64,000 nt of DNA from Leadbetterella byssophila DSM 17132 (GCF_000166395.1 NC_014655.1:2170001-2234000), one strand, 5' to 3'; shown: positions 42,862-54,049, numbered from the stretch's first letter. Numbers and translations: made by a program. Notes: generated by a model from the sequence alone, not told the origin.

Positions 42862-43929
42862 TTATGCCGCCTCTTCTGCTTTAGGTGGAAATAGTAATGA
42901 AGCAATGATACTCACTGCAAGAATACCGATGATCATTAAAAGAGAATGCACATTAGTGAATCCAATCTCATGTAACCAAGTATGCGCTAACATCTTCACC
43001 CCAATAAACGTCAATAACACGCCTAAGCCATATTTCAAATAAGCGAACATATCAATAATGTTCACCAAGAAGAAGAACATAGACCTAAGACCCATGATAG
43101 CAAATACATTCGAGAAGAATACGATATACGGATCTTTAGTGATGGAGAAGATGGCAGGAATAGAATCCACCGCAAAGATCACATCTGTGAAAGCAATCAC
43201 CACAATCACCATGAAAAGTGGAGTAACATACACCTTGTTCTTATGGTACTTGTTGCGGAAGAATAATCTATCTGCCACAAAGCGTTCATATACATTGAAA
43301 AACCTTCCGGTTATCTTTACAGCCGGGTGGTTTTTGGTATCAATATTCTCTTCTTCCTCCTTCTTAAACAAGATAGATAATCCCGTATAAACCAGGAATG
43401 CGCCAAATACTAACAAGATCCAATCAAACTTCTGTATCAAAGCTGCACCTAAGAAGATGAATACAAATCTTAAAACTATGGAACCTAATATCCCCCAAAC
43501 CAAGACCTTCTTGTAATGCTTTGGCTTAACTCCGAAGGAATTGAATATCAGAATAAAAACAAAGATATTATCTACTGACAAGGAATACTCCACCAAATAT
43601 CCGGTGATATATTCCAGTGCCATGTTATTTTGGAACAAGGTCATATCCCTGACATAGTCGCCTGTAAAATCTATGGCAGGATAGAACTCATCTTTAATAT
43701 GCTGCAAATGGGCTGCATCACTCACATCATGTACCCAATGGCCATAGTGGCGCAAAAAGAAGTAAAACGCTATAGCCAAGCTCACCCATACGGCCGACCA
43801 AAAAGCGGCTTCCTTAAACTTCACTACGTGTTCCTTCTTACTACTAAATGCTCCCAAATCTAAAAGCATCACAAAAATGGTGAACAAGGCGAAGCCACCG
43901 AAAAATATAACCTCGTTAGATAGATTCAT
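42862..43929 (-). CDS. TerC/Alx-family integral membrane protein
   Basis: A 355-aa protein with about nine membrane helices. Family signatures: the acidic helix YSLSVDNIFVFILIFNSFGV and the second VVIAFTDVIFAVDSIPAIFSITKDPYIVFFSNVFAIMGLRSMFF, with conserved Asp residues in both, and a cytoplasmic loop with LFKKEEEENIDTKN. TerC/Alx proteins are linked to metal (manganese) homeostasis or tellurite resistance and help load exported metalloproteins. It lies only 36 bases from dnaG, so no yybP-ykoY-type riboswitch fits in front of it. Normal for the family. Confidence 0.92.
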   Translation of the reverse strand: MNLSNEVIFFGGFALFTIFVMLLDLGAFSSKKEHVVKFKEAAFWSAVWVSLAIAFYFFLRHYGHWVHDVSDAAHLQHIKDEFYPAIDFTGDYVRDMTLFQNNMALEYITGYLVEYSLSVDNIFVFILIFNSFGVKPKHYKKVLVWGILGSIVLRFVFIFLGAALIQKFDWILLVFGAFLVYTGLSILFKKEEEENIDTKNHPAVKITGRFFNVYERFVADRLFFRNKYHKNKVYVTPLFMVIVVIAFTDVIFAVDSIPAIFSITKDPYIVFFSNVFAIMGLRSMFFFLVNIIDMFAYLKYGLGVLLTFIGVKMLAHTWLHEIGFTNVHSLLMIIGILAVSIIASLLFPPKAEEAA

Positions 43930-43964
43930 TTTTATAAATTAAAATACAAAGTAAATCAAAAAAA

Positions 43965-45848
43965 TTAAAGTACAGACCCTAAGAATTCTGCTATCTCTTT
44001 TCGCTCGGCTAACTTCTCCTTCAAATGTTCCAAAAGAATCACCTCCTTTTCTTCATCCACAAAATTCAACTCTTCTATGACCTGATTGATTTCCTTTTTA
44101 ATCTTTAATAAGGCTATTCTAAAGTTGATGCGAGTAATATTTTCTCCCAGATTATCTTGATACTCAGGAATGAAGATCTCGTACTTCTTCCAGTGCTGAC
44201 TGAGCTCATGCTTTGGGGTCTCCCATTGTATCACTTTCTCTTGTATTCTATGATCAGGATGGGAAATGAAGTATCTGGTAGTTGGAGCTTCGCCCCTACT
44301 ATAAAATTCATAATACTGACGGTATATAGCATTCAGAACAGGATCTTGAACAATATCAGCCTCCGTTTCGGAGAAGATATAATCTGCCAATACATGCGCT
44401 TCAGAGATCTGTACCTGACCATATAGTACCAAATCCCTTACCAAAGCCTCCTCTTCCGGATGATCCTCTTGAGAAAGGATCTCCATCTCAATGTTTCTTT
44501 TAGGCGCCACCTGCCCTCCATCCTGCTTAGCCACAGGCTTGAGATTAGTGACGGTCTTCTTATTGCCTTCATTGATCAGTATGGCTTCATCAATGTTAAG
44601 GAGCTTTGCTACTTCCTGATAAAAGATTTGACGCTTTACAGGATTTGGAACCTTGGTAATGGAAAGCACTAAACTCTCTACAAGTTCAGCTTTCTTCACT
44701 GCGTCCTGTCCTACATCTTCAAGAGAGATTTCCGTTTTAAAACGGATAAAGTCTTTTTGGTTCTGCTCTACATACCTGGTAAATGCCTCACCCCCAACCT
44801 TTCGAATATAACTATCCGGATCATCGCCTTCCGGAAAAACCACGGCTTTTACATTCAAACCCTCTTCAAGTATCAGATCTATACCTCTTAGGGATGCTTT
44901 AATACCCGCAGAGTCTCCGTCATAAAGCACCGTTATATTATCCGTAAACCTTCCTATCAAGCGTATTTGCTCTACCGTTAAGGAAGTTCCTGAGGAGGCC
45001 ACCACATTCTCTATTCCTGCTTGATGTAATGAAATCACATCTGTATAACCTTCTACAAGGAAACAGTTCTCTTTTTGTCGGATCGCGTTCTTTGCCTGAT
45101 AGATACCATAAACTATCTTGCTTTTATGGTAAATTTCCGTCTCAGGAGAGTTGATGTATTTCGGAGCTTTCGCATCCGTTTTTAAGATTCTGGCACCAAA
45201 AGCTATGGTTTTCCCCGCAACATTATGGATAGGGAATACTACCCTCCCTCTGAAGCGGTCCAGATATGTATTGTCATCCTTTTTAGAAACTAAACCCGCC
45301 TTTTCTAATACTTCCTGGGAAAAACCCGCTTGGGTAGCGGTTTTATAGAACAGATCTCTGCCGTCAGGAGCGAAACCCAAATGAAATCTTTCCATAACCG
45401 GCTTTGAAAAGCCTCTTTCTATGAAATAGCTGGCCCCTACACTTTGTCCTTCAGAGCTATTTAGGAGATAATCTCTAAAGAAATTATTTGCAAATTCTGA
45501 GACGATGAAGAGACTTTCCCTTTCATTTTGCGCAGCAAGCTCAGAGTCCGTAAATTCCTTCTCCTTGATCTCAATGTTATACTTCTTTGCTAACCATTTA
45601 AGAGCATCCGGATAAGAAAGACCTTCCAAATCCATCACAAACCTTACGGAATCACCGCCTTTTCCACAGCCAAAACACTTATAAATACCCTTAGCAGGAG
45701 AGACAGAGAAGGACGGAGTTTTCTCATTATGGAATGGGCAACAAGCTATTAGGTTTGCCCCCCTTCTCTTAAGGGTCACAAACTCGCCTACTACCTCACC
45801 AATATCAGCAGCTTGAAGAATTTGATTGACGGTATCCTGAGGAATCAT
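43965..45848 (-). CDS. dnaG: DNA primase
   Basis: A 627-aa replication primase. The N-terminal CHC2 zinc finger is CCPFHNEKTPSFSVSPAKGIYKCFGCGKGGD (about 36-66). The polymerase core includes ERFHLGFAPDGRDLFY and the TOPRIM motif with FLVEGYTDVISLHQAGIENVVASSGTSLTVEQIRL and ITVLYDGDSAGIKASLRG. The C-terminal helicase-binding domain is the variable helical part from about 450. It is divergent from parA, with 150 bases between, and is not in the rpsU-dnaG-rpoD arrangement. Confidence 0.96.
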   Translation of the reverse strand: MIPQDTVNQILQAADIGEVVGEFVTLKRRGANLIACCPFHNEKTPSFSVSPAKGIYKCFGCGKGGDSVRFVMDLEGLSYPDALKWLAKKYNIEIKEKEFTDSELAAQNERESLFIVSEFANNFFRDYLLNSSEGQSVGASYFIERGFSKPVMERFHLGFAPDGRDLFYKTATQAGFSQEVLEKAGLVSKKDDNTYLDRFRGRVVFPIHNVAGKTIAFGARILKTDAKAPKYINSPETEIYHKSKIVYGIYQAKNAIRQKENCFLVEGYTDVISLHQAGIENVVASSGTSLTVEQIRLIGRFTDNITVLYDGDSAGIKASLRGIDLILEEGLNVKAVVFPEGDDPDSYIRKVGGEAFTRYVEQNQKDFIRFKTEISLEDVGQDAVKKAELVESLVLSITKVPNPVKRQIFYQEVAKLLNIDEAILINEGNKKTVTNLKPVAKQDGGQVAPKRNIEMEILSQEDHPEEEALVRDLVLYGQVQISEAHVLADYIFSETEADIVQDPVLNAIYRQYYEFYSRGEAPTTRYFISHPDHRIQEKVIQWETPKHELSQHWKKYEIFIPEYQDNLGENITRINFRIALLKIKKEINQVIEELNFVDEEKEVILLEHLKEKLAERKEIAEFLGSVL

Positions 45849-45962
45849 AACGTAAAAGTAAGGCTTTTTTACCTATGGAATGTACAAATGCGTCCAAGCA
45901 TTTTTTTTCCACAATAAGCCGAGTTATAAACATACACAGCGCAGTATATCTCTTAACTTTTT

Positions 45963-45970
45963 TATCTTTG
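45963..45970 (+). promoter_or_regulatory. -7 element of the parAB operon
   Basis: TATCTTTG, an exact TAnnTTTG match, 28 bases before the parA ATG at 45999. No TTG at the expected upstream distance. Confidence 0.45.
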
Positions 45971-45998
45971 TTCTTCTTTTAAAAAACCAATACTCCTT

Positions 45999-46817
45999 AT
46001 GGGTAAGATTATTTCCATTGTAAACCAGAAAGGTGGAGTGGGTAAAACCACTACTGCCATCAACCTATCGGCCAGCCTCGCTGTGCTGGATTATAAAATC
46101 CTGCTCATCGACACAGATCCCCAGGCAAACGCCGGCTCAGGCATTGGAGTAGATAGTAAAGAACAAAAACATAATATCTATACGGCGCTCGTGGGTCAGT
46201 CGCCTATCAAAGACTGTATAGTTAAAACCCAAATTCCTAACCTGGACCTCATATCCTCTCACATTGACCTAGCAGGTTTCGAACTTGAAATCGTAAATCA
46301 GGTAGCCAGAGAATATATATTGAAGGAAATCATAGGGGAAGTTAAGGATGATTATGATTTTATCTTTATCGACTGTTCCCCTTCCTTAGGTCTAATGGTT
46401 ATCAACTCCATCGTGGCTTCTGATAGTGTACTTATTCCCGTACAGTGCGAGTACTTCGCTTTGGAAGGAATTGCAAAGCTGCAGAACACTATAGAGATCA
46501 TCCGTAAGCGATTGAATCCTGAACTAGCCATGGAAGGTTACGTATTGACCATGTATGATGGCAGAACAAACCTGTCTAAGATGGTGGTGGATGACGTAAG
46601 AAAACACTTTGGCACCTTATGTTTTAGCACCTTAGTACCAAGAAATGTGAAATTAGCCGAAGCACCAAGCTACGGCGTACCTGCCCTGTTAATGTTCTCT
46701 GAAGATGGAGAATTTGATATCTCTTATTTGGAAAACAAAGGAGCAAAGAGTTATATTGATCTAGCCAAAGAACTATTAAGAAGAAATTCGCTTCCTGAGA
46801 TAAAAAATGGAGAATAA
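45999..46817 (+). CDS. parA: chromosome-partitioning ATPase ParA (Soj)
   Basis: A 272-aa deviant-Walker ATPase. Walker A: NQKGGVGKTTTAINLSASLA (residues 9-28) with the signature first Lys; A' box LIDTDPQANAGSGIGV; Walker B FIFIDCSPSLGLMVINS. It drives ParB-parS complexes along the nucleoid and helps segregate chromosome origins. It has no N-terminal helix-turn-helix, so it is of the chromosomal Soj type. It overlaps parB by 11 bases. An ATP-bound dimer is expected. Confidence 0.95.
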   Translation: MGKIISIVNQKGGVGKTTTAINLSASLAVLDYKILLIDTDPQANAGSGIGVDSKEQKHNIYTALVGQSPIKDCIVKTQIPNLDLISSHIDLAGFELEIVNQVAREYILKEIIGEVKDDYDFIFIDCSPSLGLMVINSIVASDSVLIPVQCEYFALEGIAKLQNTIEIIRKRLNPELAMEGYVLTMYDGRTNLSKMVVDDVRKHFGTLCFSTLVPRNVKLAEAPSYGVPALLMFSEDGEFDISYLENKGAKSYIDLAKELLRRNSLPEIKNGE

Positions 46818-47661
46818 AGGAAAAGGCCTCAACTCCCTTTTGGGAGATTCTGACTTAGTGGTCAAACGTAAAGTAGCCGCATTTGTAGGAGTTAAAGAGG
46901 TAGAGGTAGACAGAATAGTGGTGGGAAGCTCCCAGCCCCGCAAATCCTTTGATGAATCTGCTTTGAGAGAACTGGCAGACTCCATCAAACTGCAGGGACT
47001 CATTCAGCCCATAACCGTTAGAGAAACTTCTGAAGGGAAGCTGGAAATTATTTCAGGGGAAAGAAGGTTCCGGGCATCCAAGTTAGCGGGCCTAACCCGC
47101 ATACCTGCCTATATCAGGGAAGTAGACGATCAGCGCTCTTTAGAGATGGCTTTGATCGAAAACATCCAAAGGGAAAACCTCAACCCTATAGAAATAGCCC
47201 TTTCTTACCGCCGGATGATGGAAGAACTAGGTTTCCGCCAAGAAGACTTAGGCCAAAGGGTAGGAAAAAGCAGATCTAACATCACTAATTTTCTACGCTT
47301 GCTCCAGCTACCCACAGAGATTCAAACCGGCTTAGTACTGGGTGTAGTTACAGTAGGGCAAGTTCGTCCTTTGATCCCGGTGAATGACCCATCTTTGCAA
47401 ATGGATATCTACCAGAAGATCCTGGAAGATAACCTTAGTGCCCGGGAGGTAGAAGCTCTGGTCAAAAGAGGTAATGCCTTCGAGGCTCAGGCGAATGAAC
47501 TGGAAATGCACAGGGAAGATATGCGCATAGAGGAAATGACCCTAAAAGGTAAGACCAAAGTGCCTATTAAAATCAAGGTTCAAGACATCAACAAAGGACA
47601 GGTTACTATCCGTTTTTCTAATGCAGATGATCTGGAAAAGATCTTGCAAAAATTGAAATAA
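46807..47661 (+). CDS. parB: chromosome-partitioning protein ParB (Spo0J)
   Basis: A 284-aa CTP-dependent DNA clamp that binds parS. N-domain: SSQPRKSFDESALRELADSIKLQGLIQPITV and the CTP-binding GERRFRA motif (ISGERRFRASKLAG). Central HTH: LIENIQRENLNPIEIALSYRRMMEELGFRQEDLGQRVGKSRSNITNFLRLLQLP. A C-terminal dimerisation segment follows. I could not find a convincing parS palindrome in the window. Confidence 0.95.
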   Translation: MENKGKGLNSLLGDSDLVVKRKVAAFVGVKEVEVDRIVVGSSQPRKSFDESALRELADSIKLQGLIQPITVRETSEGKLEIISGERRFRASKLAGLTRIPAYIREVDDQRSLEMALIENIQRENLNPIEIALSYRRMMEELGFRQEDLGQRVGKSRSNITNFLRLLQLPTEIQTGLVLGVVTVGQVRPLIPVNDPSLQMDIYQKILEDNLSAREVEALVKRGNAFEAQANELEMHREDMRIEEMTLKGKTKVPIKIKVQDINKGQVTIRFSNADDLEKILQKLK

Positions 47662-47734
47662 ACCTAAGATATTAAGGGACTAATAATTCGCCGGACAAGA
47701 ACTCCAATCGTTAGTCTTTTACGCGAAAATTTGT

Positions 47735-47742
47735 TATCTTTG
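47735..47742 (+). promoter_or_regulatory. gyrB promoter -7 element
   Basis: TATCTTTG, an exact TAnnTTTG match. TTAG at 47711-47714 is a weak -33 candidate. Transcription would start about 47749, three bases before the leader hairpin. Confidence 0.55.
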
Positions 47743-47751
47743 TAAGATTTT

Positions 47752-49730
<1,979 letters not shown>

Positions 49731-49745
49731 GATAAATATCCCTCC

Positions 49746-49778
49746 AAAAAAGCGGAGATTACCTCTCCGCTTTTTTTT
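49746..49778 (+). terminator. terminator after gyrB
   Basis: AAAAAAGCGGAGA (49746-49758) pairs perfectly with TCTCCGCTTTTTT (49764-49776) around TTACC, followed by further T. A textbook terminator 16 bases past the stop. Confidence 0.9.
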
Positions 49779-49932
49779 CCTCCCTTCTCAAAAAATATAT
49801 TATCAATATTTTATTTTTTTGTGCACTTTTCTTATATCAAAAATCGTTAATTGATTGATATTTAATTTTTTACGCACAAAAGTTTGCTAACTTTTTAAAA
49901 TTAATAAATTAAAAAGTTGACAAATTTTCATT

Positions 49933-49940
49933 TATATTTG
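49933..49940 (+). promoter_or_regulatory. nrdBA promoter -7 element
   Basis: TATATTTG matches TAnnTTTG exactly, 70 bases before the nrdB ATG (50010). The nearest TTG upstream (49917-49919) is 13 bases away, shorter than normal, so a helper protein may be needed. Its last four bases belong to the dyad operator. Confidence 0.5.
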
Positions 49941-49958
49941 TTCATACAAGTGAACAAA
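49937..49958 (+). promoter_or_regulatory. perfect dyad over the nrdBA promoter (candidate operator)
   Basis: TTTGTTCA (49937-49944), six bases, TGAACAAA (49951-49958): a perfect 8+8 inverted repeat. The N6 spacing resembles CRP/FNR-family sites. It covers the end of the -7 box and the expected start point, so a bound protein would repress. Confidence 0.5.
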
Positions 49959-50009
49959 ATTATACAACCTACTGTCATTCAGTAAATAAGAAATTCATCT
50001 CCTTTTGGC

Positions 50010-50984
50010 ATGAGCATATTCGACAAACGCATCAATTATAAACCCTTTGAGTATCCTGAAATTCTGACTTTCACCAGTGCGATAAACAAAGCCTATTGGG
50101 TACATAGTGAGGTTGACTTCACCGCTGACACGCAAGACTTTCACTCCCACTTAAGTCCAGCAGAGCGCTCAGCCGTCAAGAACAGTCTTTTGGCAATTGC
50201 CCAGATTGAAGTCGCCGTAAAAACATTCTGGGGAAACCTTTACGATCATTTCCCAAAACCGGAATTCAATGGACTAGGCACTACTTTTGCCGAATGTGAG
50301 TTCCGACACTCAGAAGCCTATTCCCGACTGTTAGAAGTTCTGGGTTATAATAACGAGTTCCAGAAACTATTGGAAATACCCGTTATCAAGCAAAGAGTAG
50401 AGTATCTGGGTGGGGTATTGAAAGACACTCGCTCAGAAGACCGTAAAAAGTATGTCATCTCTTTGATCCTTTTTACCATTCTCATTGAAAACGTTTCTCT
50501 ATTCAGTCAGTTCGCCATTATTCTTTCCTTTACCAGATTCAAAGGATACATGAAGAATGTGTCGAATATCATCGCGTGGACATCCGTTGACGAACAAATC
50601 CATGCCAATGGGGGAATCTATATAGTGAACACCATCAGAGACGAGTTCCCGGACTTCTTTGATCCTGAAACCATCACACAGATAGAAGATACCGTAAGAG
50701 AATCCATAGAAGTCGAAGAAAGAATTCTAGACTGGATCTTCTCAGAAGGAGAGATAGAAATCATCAAGAAAAAAGACCTTTTGAACTTCATGAAATTCAG
50801 GATTGATGATAGCATGAAGAAAATAGGTTTCTCTCCTCTTTTCCACGTAAGTTCAGCAGATTACCAACCTATCGCTTGGTTCGAAGAAGAGGTTTTTGCT
50901 AATAGCTTAGACGATTTCTTCGCCAAAAGACCAGTAGACTATACTAAACACGACAAAAGCATAACAGCAGACGATTTATTCTAA
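50010..50984 (+). CDS. nrdB: class I ribonucleotide reductase, beta (radical) subunit
   Basis: A 324-aa ferritin-like protein that houses the diiron site and radical. Ligands can be placed: Glu67 (AIAQIE), Glu97 and His100 (ECEFRH), Glu160 (TILIE), Glu195 and His198 (DEQIH). Tyr104 follows His100 by four, the position of the E. coli Tyr122 radical. The C-terminus ADDLF is the tail that docks on the large subunit. There is no N-terminal ATP-cone. nrdA starts 6 bases after it, in the unusual order B then A. Confidence 0.95.
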   Translation: MSIFDKRINYKPFEYPEILTFTSAINKAYWVHSEVDFTADTQDFHSHLSPAERSAVKNSLLAIAQIEVAVKTFWGNLYDHFPKPEFNGLGTTFAECEFRHSEAYSRLLEVLGYNNEFQKLLEIPVIKQRVEYLGGVLKDTRSEDRKKYVISLILFTILIENVSLFSQFAIILSFTRFKGYMKNVSNIIAWTSVDEQIHANGGIYIVNTIRDEFPDFFDPETITQIEDTVRESIEVEERILDWIFSEGEIEIIKKKDLLNFMKFRIDDSMKKIGFSPLFHVSSADYQPIAWFEEEVFANSLDDFFAKRPVDYTKHDKSITADDLF

Positions 50985-50989
50985 GATAT

Positions 50990-52663
50990 ATGGAATTATT
51001 CATAGCAGAAGGAGAAGCCCAAAGATTATGGTGGAAAAACTCCGAAAGTGAACAAATATTAAACCGTGGTTACCTATTAAACGGTGAAACAGTTGAAGGA
51101 GCCATTCACCGCATCTGTTCCGCAGCAGCCAAACGTCTCTATAAGCCGGAGCTAACTGAAGCTTTCAAAGAGATGATTGAACGTGGGTGGATGTCCTTAA
51201 GCTCTCCTATCTGGGCCAATATGGGTACAGAAAGAGGCCTTCCTATCTCCTGTTTCAATGTACATGTTCCGGATAGCATTGAGTCTATTACTCATAAACT
51301 AGGGGAAGTTATCATGCAAACCAAAACCGGAGGAGGTACTTCCGGTTATTTCGGAGATCTACGTGGAAGAGGAAGTGCCGTAACAGATAACGGTAAAAGT
51401 AGTGGAGCCGTGAGCTTCATGAAACTCTTTGACACCGCCATGGATACCATTTCTCAAGGAGGTGTGAGAAGAGGGGCATTTGCCGCTTACCTTGATATTG
51501 ACCATCCGGACTGTGAAGAATTCCTACAGATCAAAAACATAGGTAATCCTATTCAAAACCTCTTCTTTGCGGTCTGCGTTCCGGATTATTGGATGCAGGA
51601 AATGATTGACGGGGATATGGAGAAGCGTCAACTTTGGGCAAAAGTCCTAGAAAGTAGACAACAAAAAGGTCTTCCTTATATCTTCTTCACGGATAACGTG
51701 AATAGAAACAAGCCCCAAGTGTATAAGGACCATAACATGAGAATCAATGCCAGCAACCTTTGCTCGGAAATCATGTTGCCTTCCAGCGCAGACGAATCCT
51801 TTATCTGCTGCTTGTCCTCCATGAACTTAGAACTTTACGACGAATGGAAGGATACCAAAGCCGTAAAATTAGCCATCTTCTTCTTAGATGCCGTTTTGCA
51901 AGAGTTTATCGCAAAAACAGAGGATAACTACTACCTGGCAGCAGCAAACCGTTTTGCCAAAAGACATAGAGCACTTGGACTTGGTGTCCTAGGTTGGCAC
52001 TCCTTACTTCAGAAACGCATGCTGCCTTTTGAAGGAATGGAGGCTAAGCAGCTCACCTCAGAAATCTTCCGGCACATGAAGACAGAGGCGGATAAAGCCA
52101 CTGAGGAATTAGCCATGATCTACGGAGAACCGGAATTATTGAAGGGATACGGTAGAAGAAATACTACCACTATGGCCATAGCTCCTACCACTTCTTCATC
52201 TGCTATTCTGGGACAAACCTCACCCGGAATTGAGCCTTTCAGCAGCAATTACTTCAAAGCCGGATTAGCCAAAGGCAATTTCATGCGCAAAAACAAATAC
52301 CTAAAGGCCCTTCTTGAAGAAAAAGGTATAGATAACGAGGAAACCTGGAGAAGCATCATGCTGAACAACGGTAGCGTTCAACACCTGAAAGAACTGAACG
52401 AGTATGAGAAATCTGTATTTAAAACCTTTAAAGAGATTAGCCAGTTAGAAATCATCCAACAAGCCTCTATTCGTCAAAAATATGTAGATCAAGGCCAAAG
52501 CCTTAACATCAATATACCTGCAGAGTTACCTATCAAAGACGTTAACCGACTGATCATAGAAGCTTGGAAACTGGGAATAAAATCCTTGTACTACCAAAGA
52601 AGCCAAAGTGTTTCTAAGGAATTAGTCACGAACCTGGTCTCTTGTAGCAGTTGTGAATCATAA
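50990..52663 (+). CDS. nrdA: class I ribonucleotide reductase, alpha (catalytic) subunit, without ATP-cone
   Basis: A 557-aa large subunit. Catalytic features: SLSSPIWANMGTERGLPISCFN (first redox Cys), KTGGGTSGYFGDLRGRG, NASNLCSEIMLP (thiyl-radical Cys), SFICCLSSMNLE (second redox Cys), MAIAPTTSSSAILGQTSPGIEP, and the radical-path Tyr pair SLYYQRSQ. It ends in CSSC, the C-terminal pair reduced by thioredoxin. About 200 residues shorter than E. coli NrdA: the sequence opens directly in the R1 N-domain, so the ATP-cone that senses dATP is missing. The partner nrdB lacks one too. Confidence 0.95.
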   Translation: MELFIAEGEAQRLWWKNSESEQILNRGYLLNGETVEGAIHRICSAAAKRLYKPELTEAFKEMIERGWMSLSSPIWANMGTERGLPISCFNVHVPDSIESITHKLGEVIMQTKTGGGTSGYFGDLRGRGSAVTDNGKSSGAVSFMKLFDTAMDTISQGGVRRGAFAAYLDIDHPDCEEFLQIKNIGNPIQNLFFAVCVPDYWMQEMIDGDMEKRQLWAKVLESRQQKGLPYIFFTDNVNRNKPQVYKDHNMRINASNLCSEIMLPSSADESFICCLSSMNLELYDEWKDTKAVKLAIFFLDAVLQEFIAKTEDNYYLAAANRFAKRHRALGLGVLGWHSLLQKRMLPFEGMEAKQLTSEIFRHMKTEADKATEELAMIYGEPELLKGYGRRNTTTMAIAPTTSSSAILGQTSPGIEPFSSNYFKAGLAKGNFMRKNKYLKALLEEKGIDNEETWRSIMLNNGSVQHLKELNEYEKSVFKTFKEISQLEIIQQASIRQKYVDQGQSLNINIPAELPIKDVNRLIIEAWKLGIKSLYYQRSQSVSKELVTNLVSCSSCES

Positions 52664-52665
52664 AA

Positions 52666-52690
52666 AAAGCCGGAATCAATTTCCGGCTTT
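52666..52690. terminator. bidirectional terminator between nrdA and the phosphodiesterase gene
   Basis: Perfect 10-bp arms AAAGCCGGAA (52666-52675) and TTCCGGCTTT (52681-52690), loop TCAAT, T-rich on both sides. It overlaps the stop codon of the minus-strand gene at 52676. Confidence 0.85.
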
Positions 52691-53938
52691 TATTTTTTCT
52701 AGCACTTTCTTCTTACCATCAATCTTGTGATCATATTTCAGACCTAGAATATCTGCGATCAAAGGATACACATGCACATTCTCAAAACTTCCAATGCTGT
52801 AGTTTTGTTTAAATGCAGGCCCCCAAGCCATAAAAGTAGCATGCATTTCCGGAGCCCATTTCACATCATATCCGTGAATTCCCGGATACTTTCTGGGACT
52901 GGGAGGATTAGAAGCAAAAGCTTTGGGAGGATAAGGTAGCAATATGATATCCCCTAACCGCCCATCTTCATTCGTCCTGAAATGCAATCTCTTAGGCATC
53001 CTCTTTGTTAGTACCACTTTGTAATTTGGATTCTTTTCTTTCTTTAAAGCCTTATAGGTGCTTTTGATTTGATCCTTATTCAAGACATGGATTCTGGCCA
53101 TGGAAAAGGAGTTCATCACTACATACTTCCTATTTCTCACCATCTCCGGAATGGGTATAAGATGATCCACATCCGCTTCAGCCATTCCATGATCAGAGAC
53201 CAAGACATAATTCACATTCTTGAGGCCTAGTTTATCTACCTCTTCGCATAATTTCTGAATGGCGCCGTCTACATTCTTAACGGCCTCTTTCGTTTCCTTA
53301 GAAAAAGGTCCATAGTAATGACCCTGGGAATCTACTTCAGGAAAATACATGGTAATCAAATGGGGCCTAACATCATCAGGTAAGGACAACATCTCCTTTA
53401 CTATCTCTATTTTCCTATCATTACTAAATTCGTTATGATAATGGTAATAATAAGTAGGAGGAATCCCATTCGTCCTACTTTCAGAAGCTACCCAAAACAA
53501 ACTCATAGATACCACACCGTTCCGCTCTGCTAAACTCCAGAGAGGTAGTCCTCCGTACCAACTGCTATCACGAACTGTACTTGCCGTATACATAGAATAA
53601 GACTGATCTCTTTTGGCATCATAAAAGAAATTATCCACTAAACCATGATTAGAAGGATACATGCCTGTAACAATACTAAAGTGGTTAGGGAAAGTATTAG
53701 TAGGATAAGATGGCACCATACCTTTGCTAAACACACCCTTCTCAGCTAATCTCTTTAAATTTTCGGCACCGTGCCGCTCTATATAATCCGGTCTGAATCC
53801 ATCTAAAGAAATGAGAATTACGTATGGCTTATCCGGATCAATATTCTTTCTACCCGGCACCTCATACCTGTTGGTATCTACCTGGGCAATAGCTAATTGC
53901 CCCCATAACAGGAACAATACTGTAAATATTTTTTTCAT
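52676..53938 (-). CDS. exported nucleotide pyrophosphatase/phosphodiesterase (NPP, alkaline phosphatase superfamily)
   Basis: A 420-aa protein starting at ATG 53938 (MKKIFTVLFLLWGQLAIAQ is a signal peptide). Zinc site residues: LISLDGFRPDYIERHG (first Asp), the nucleophile Thr in PSYPTNTFPNHFSIVTGMYP, then MYFPEVDSQGHYYGP (Asp, His), LVSDHGMAE (Asp, His) and GIHGYD (His). This is the full set for a two-metal NPP enzyme that hydrolyses nucleotide or phosphodiester bonds in the periplasm. The true substrate is unknown; family members act on nucleotides, lysophospholipids or sugar nucleotides. Alone on its strand. Confidence 0.92.
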   Translation of the reverse strand: MKKIFTVLFLLWGQLAIAQVDTNRYEVPGRKNIDPDKPYVILISLDGFRPDYIERHGAENLKRLAEKGVFSKGMVPSYPTNTFPNHFSIVTGMYPSNHGLVDNFFYDAKRDQSYSMYTASTVRDSSWYGGLPLWSLAERNGVVSMSLFWVASESRTNGIPPTYYYHYHNEFSNDRKIEIVKEMLSLPDDVRPHLITMYFPEVDSQGHYYGPFSKETKEAVKNVDGAIQKLCEEVDKLGLKNVNYVLVSDHGMAEADVDHLIPIPEMVRNRKYVVMNSFSMARIHVLNKDQIKSTYKALKKEKNPNYKVVLTKRMPKRLHFRTNEDGRLGDIILLPYPPKAFASNPPSPRKYPGIHGYDVKWAPEMHATFMAWGPAFKQNYSIGSFENVHVYPLIADILGLKYDHKIDGKKKVLEKIKAGN

Positions 53939-53961
53939 TTTATTATGTATCAAAGACTCTA

Positions 53962-53969
53962 CAAATTTA
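53962..53969 (-). promoter_or_regulatory. -7 element upstream of the phosphodiesterase gene
   Basis: Minus-strand TAAATTTG, an exact TAnnTTTG match 24 bases before the ATG at 53938. The nearest TTG is 14 bases further, shorter than usual. Confidence 0.4.
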
Positions 53970-54049
53970 CAGATTCTTTATTCCAACTAGCACTATCCCT
54001 TGTGCTCCCTTCCTTTTTTTTGCATTTTCACCGTCTAATTCAAAATACC

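Noticed and set aside
43930-43964. Possible yybP-ykoY (Mn2+) riboswitch before the TerC-like gene
   Set aside because: Only about 35 bases separate it from dnaG, too short for that RNA, and no conserved elements are visible.
45849-45998. Possible replication origin in the dnaG-parA gap
   Set aside because: AT-rich, but no TTATCCACA boxes and dnaA is absent.
47674-47720. AAGGGACTAA...TTAGTCTTTT stem after parB as a terminator
   Set aside because: Loop of 29 bases, two G-T pairs and overlap with the gyrB promoter make it weak.
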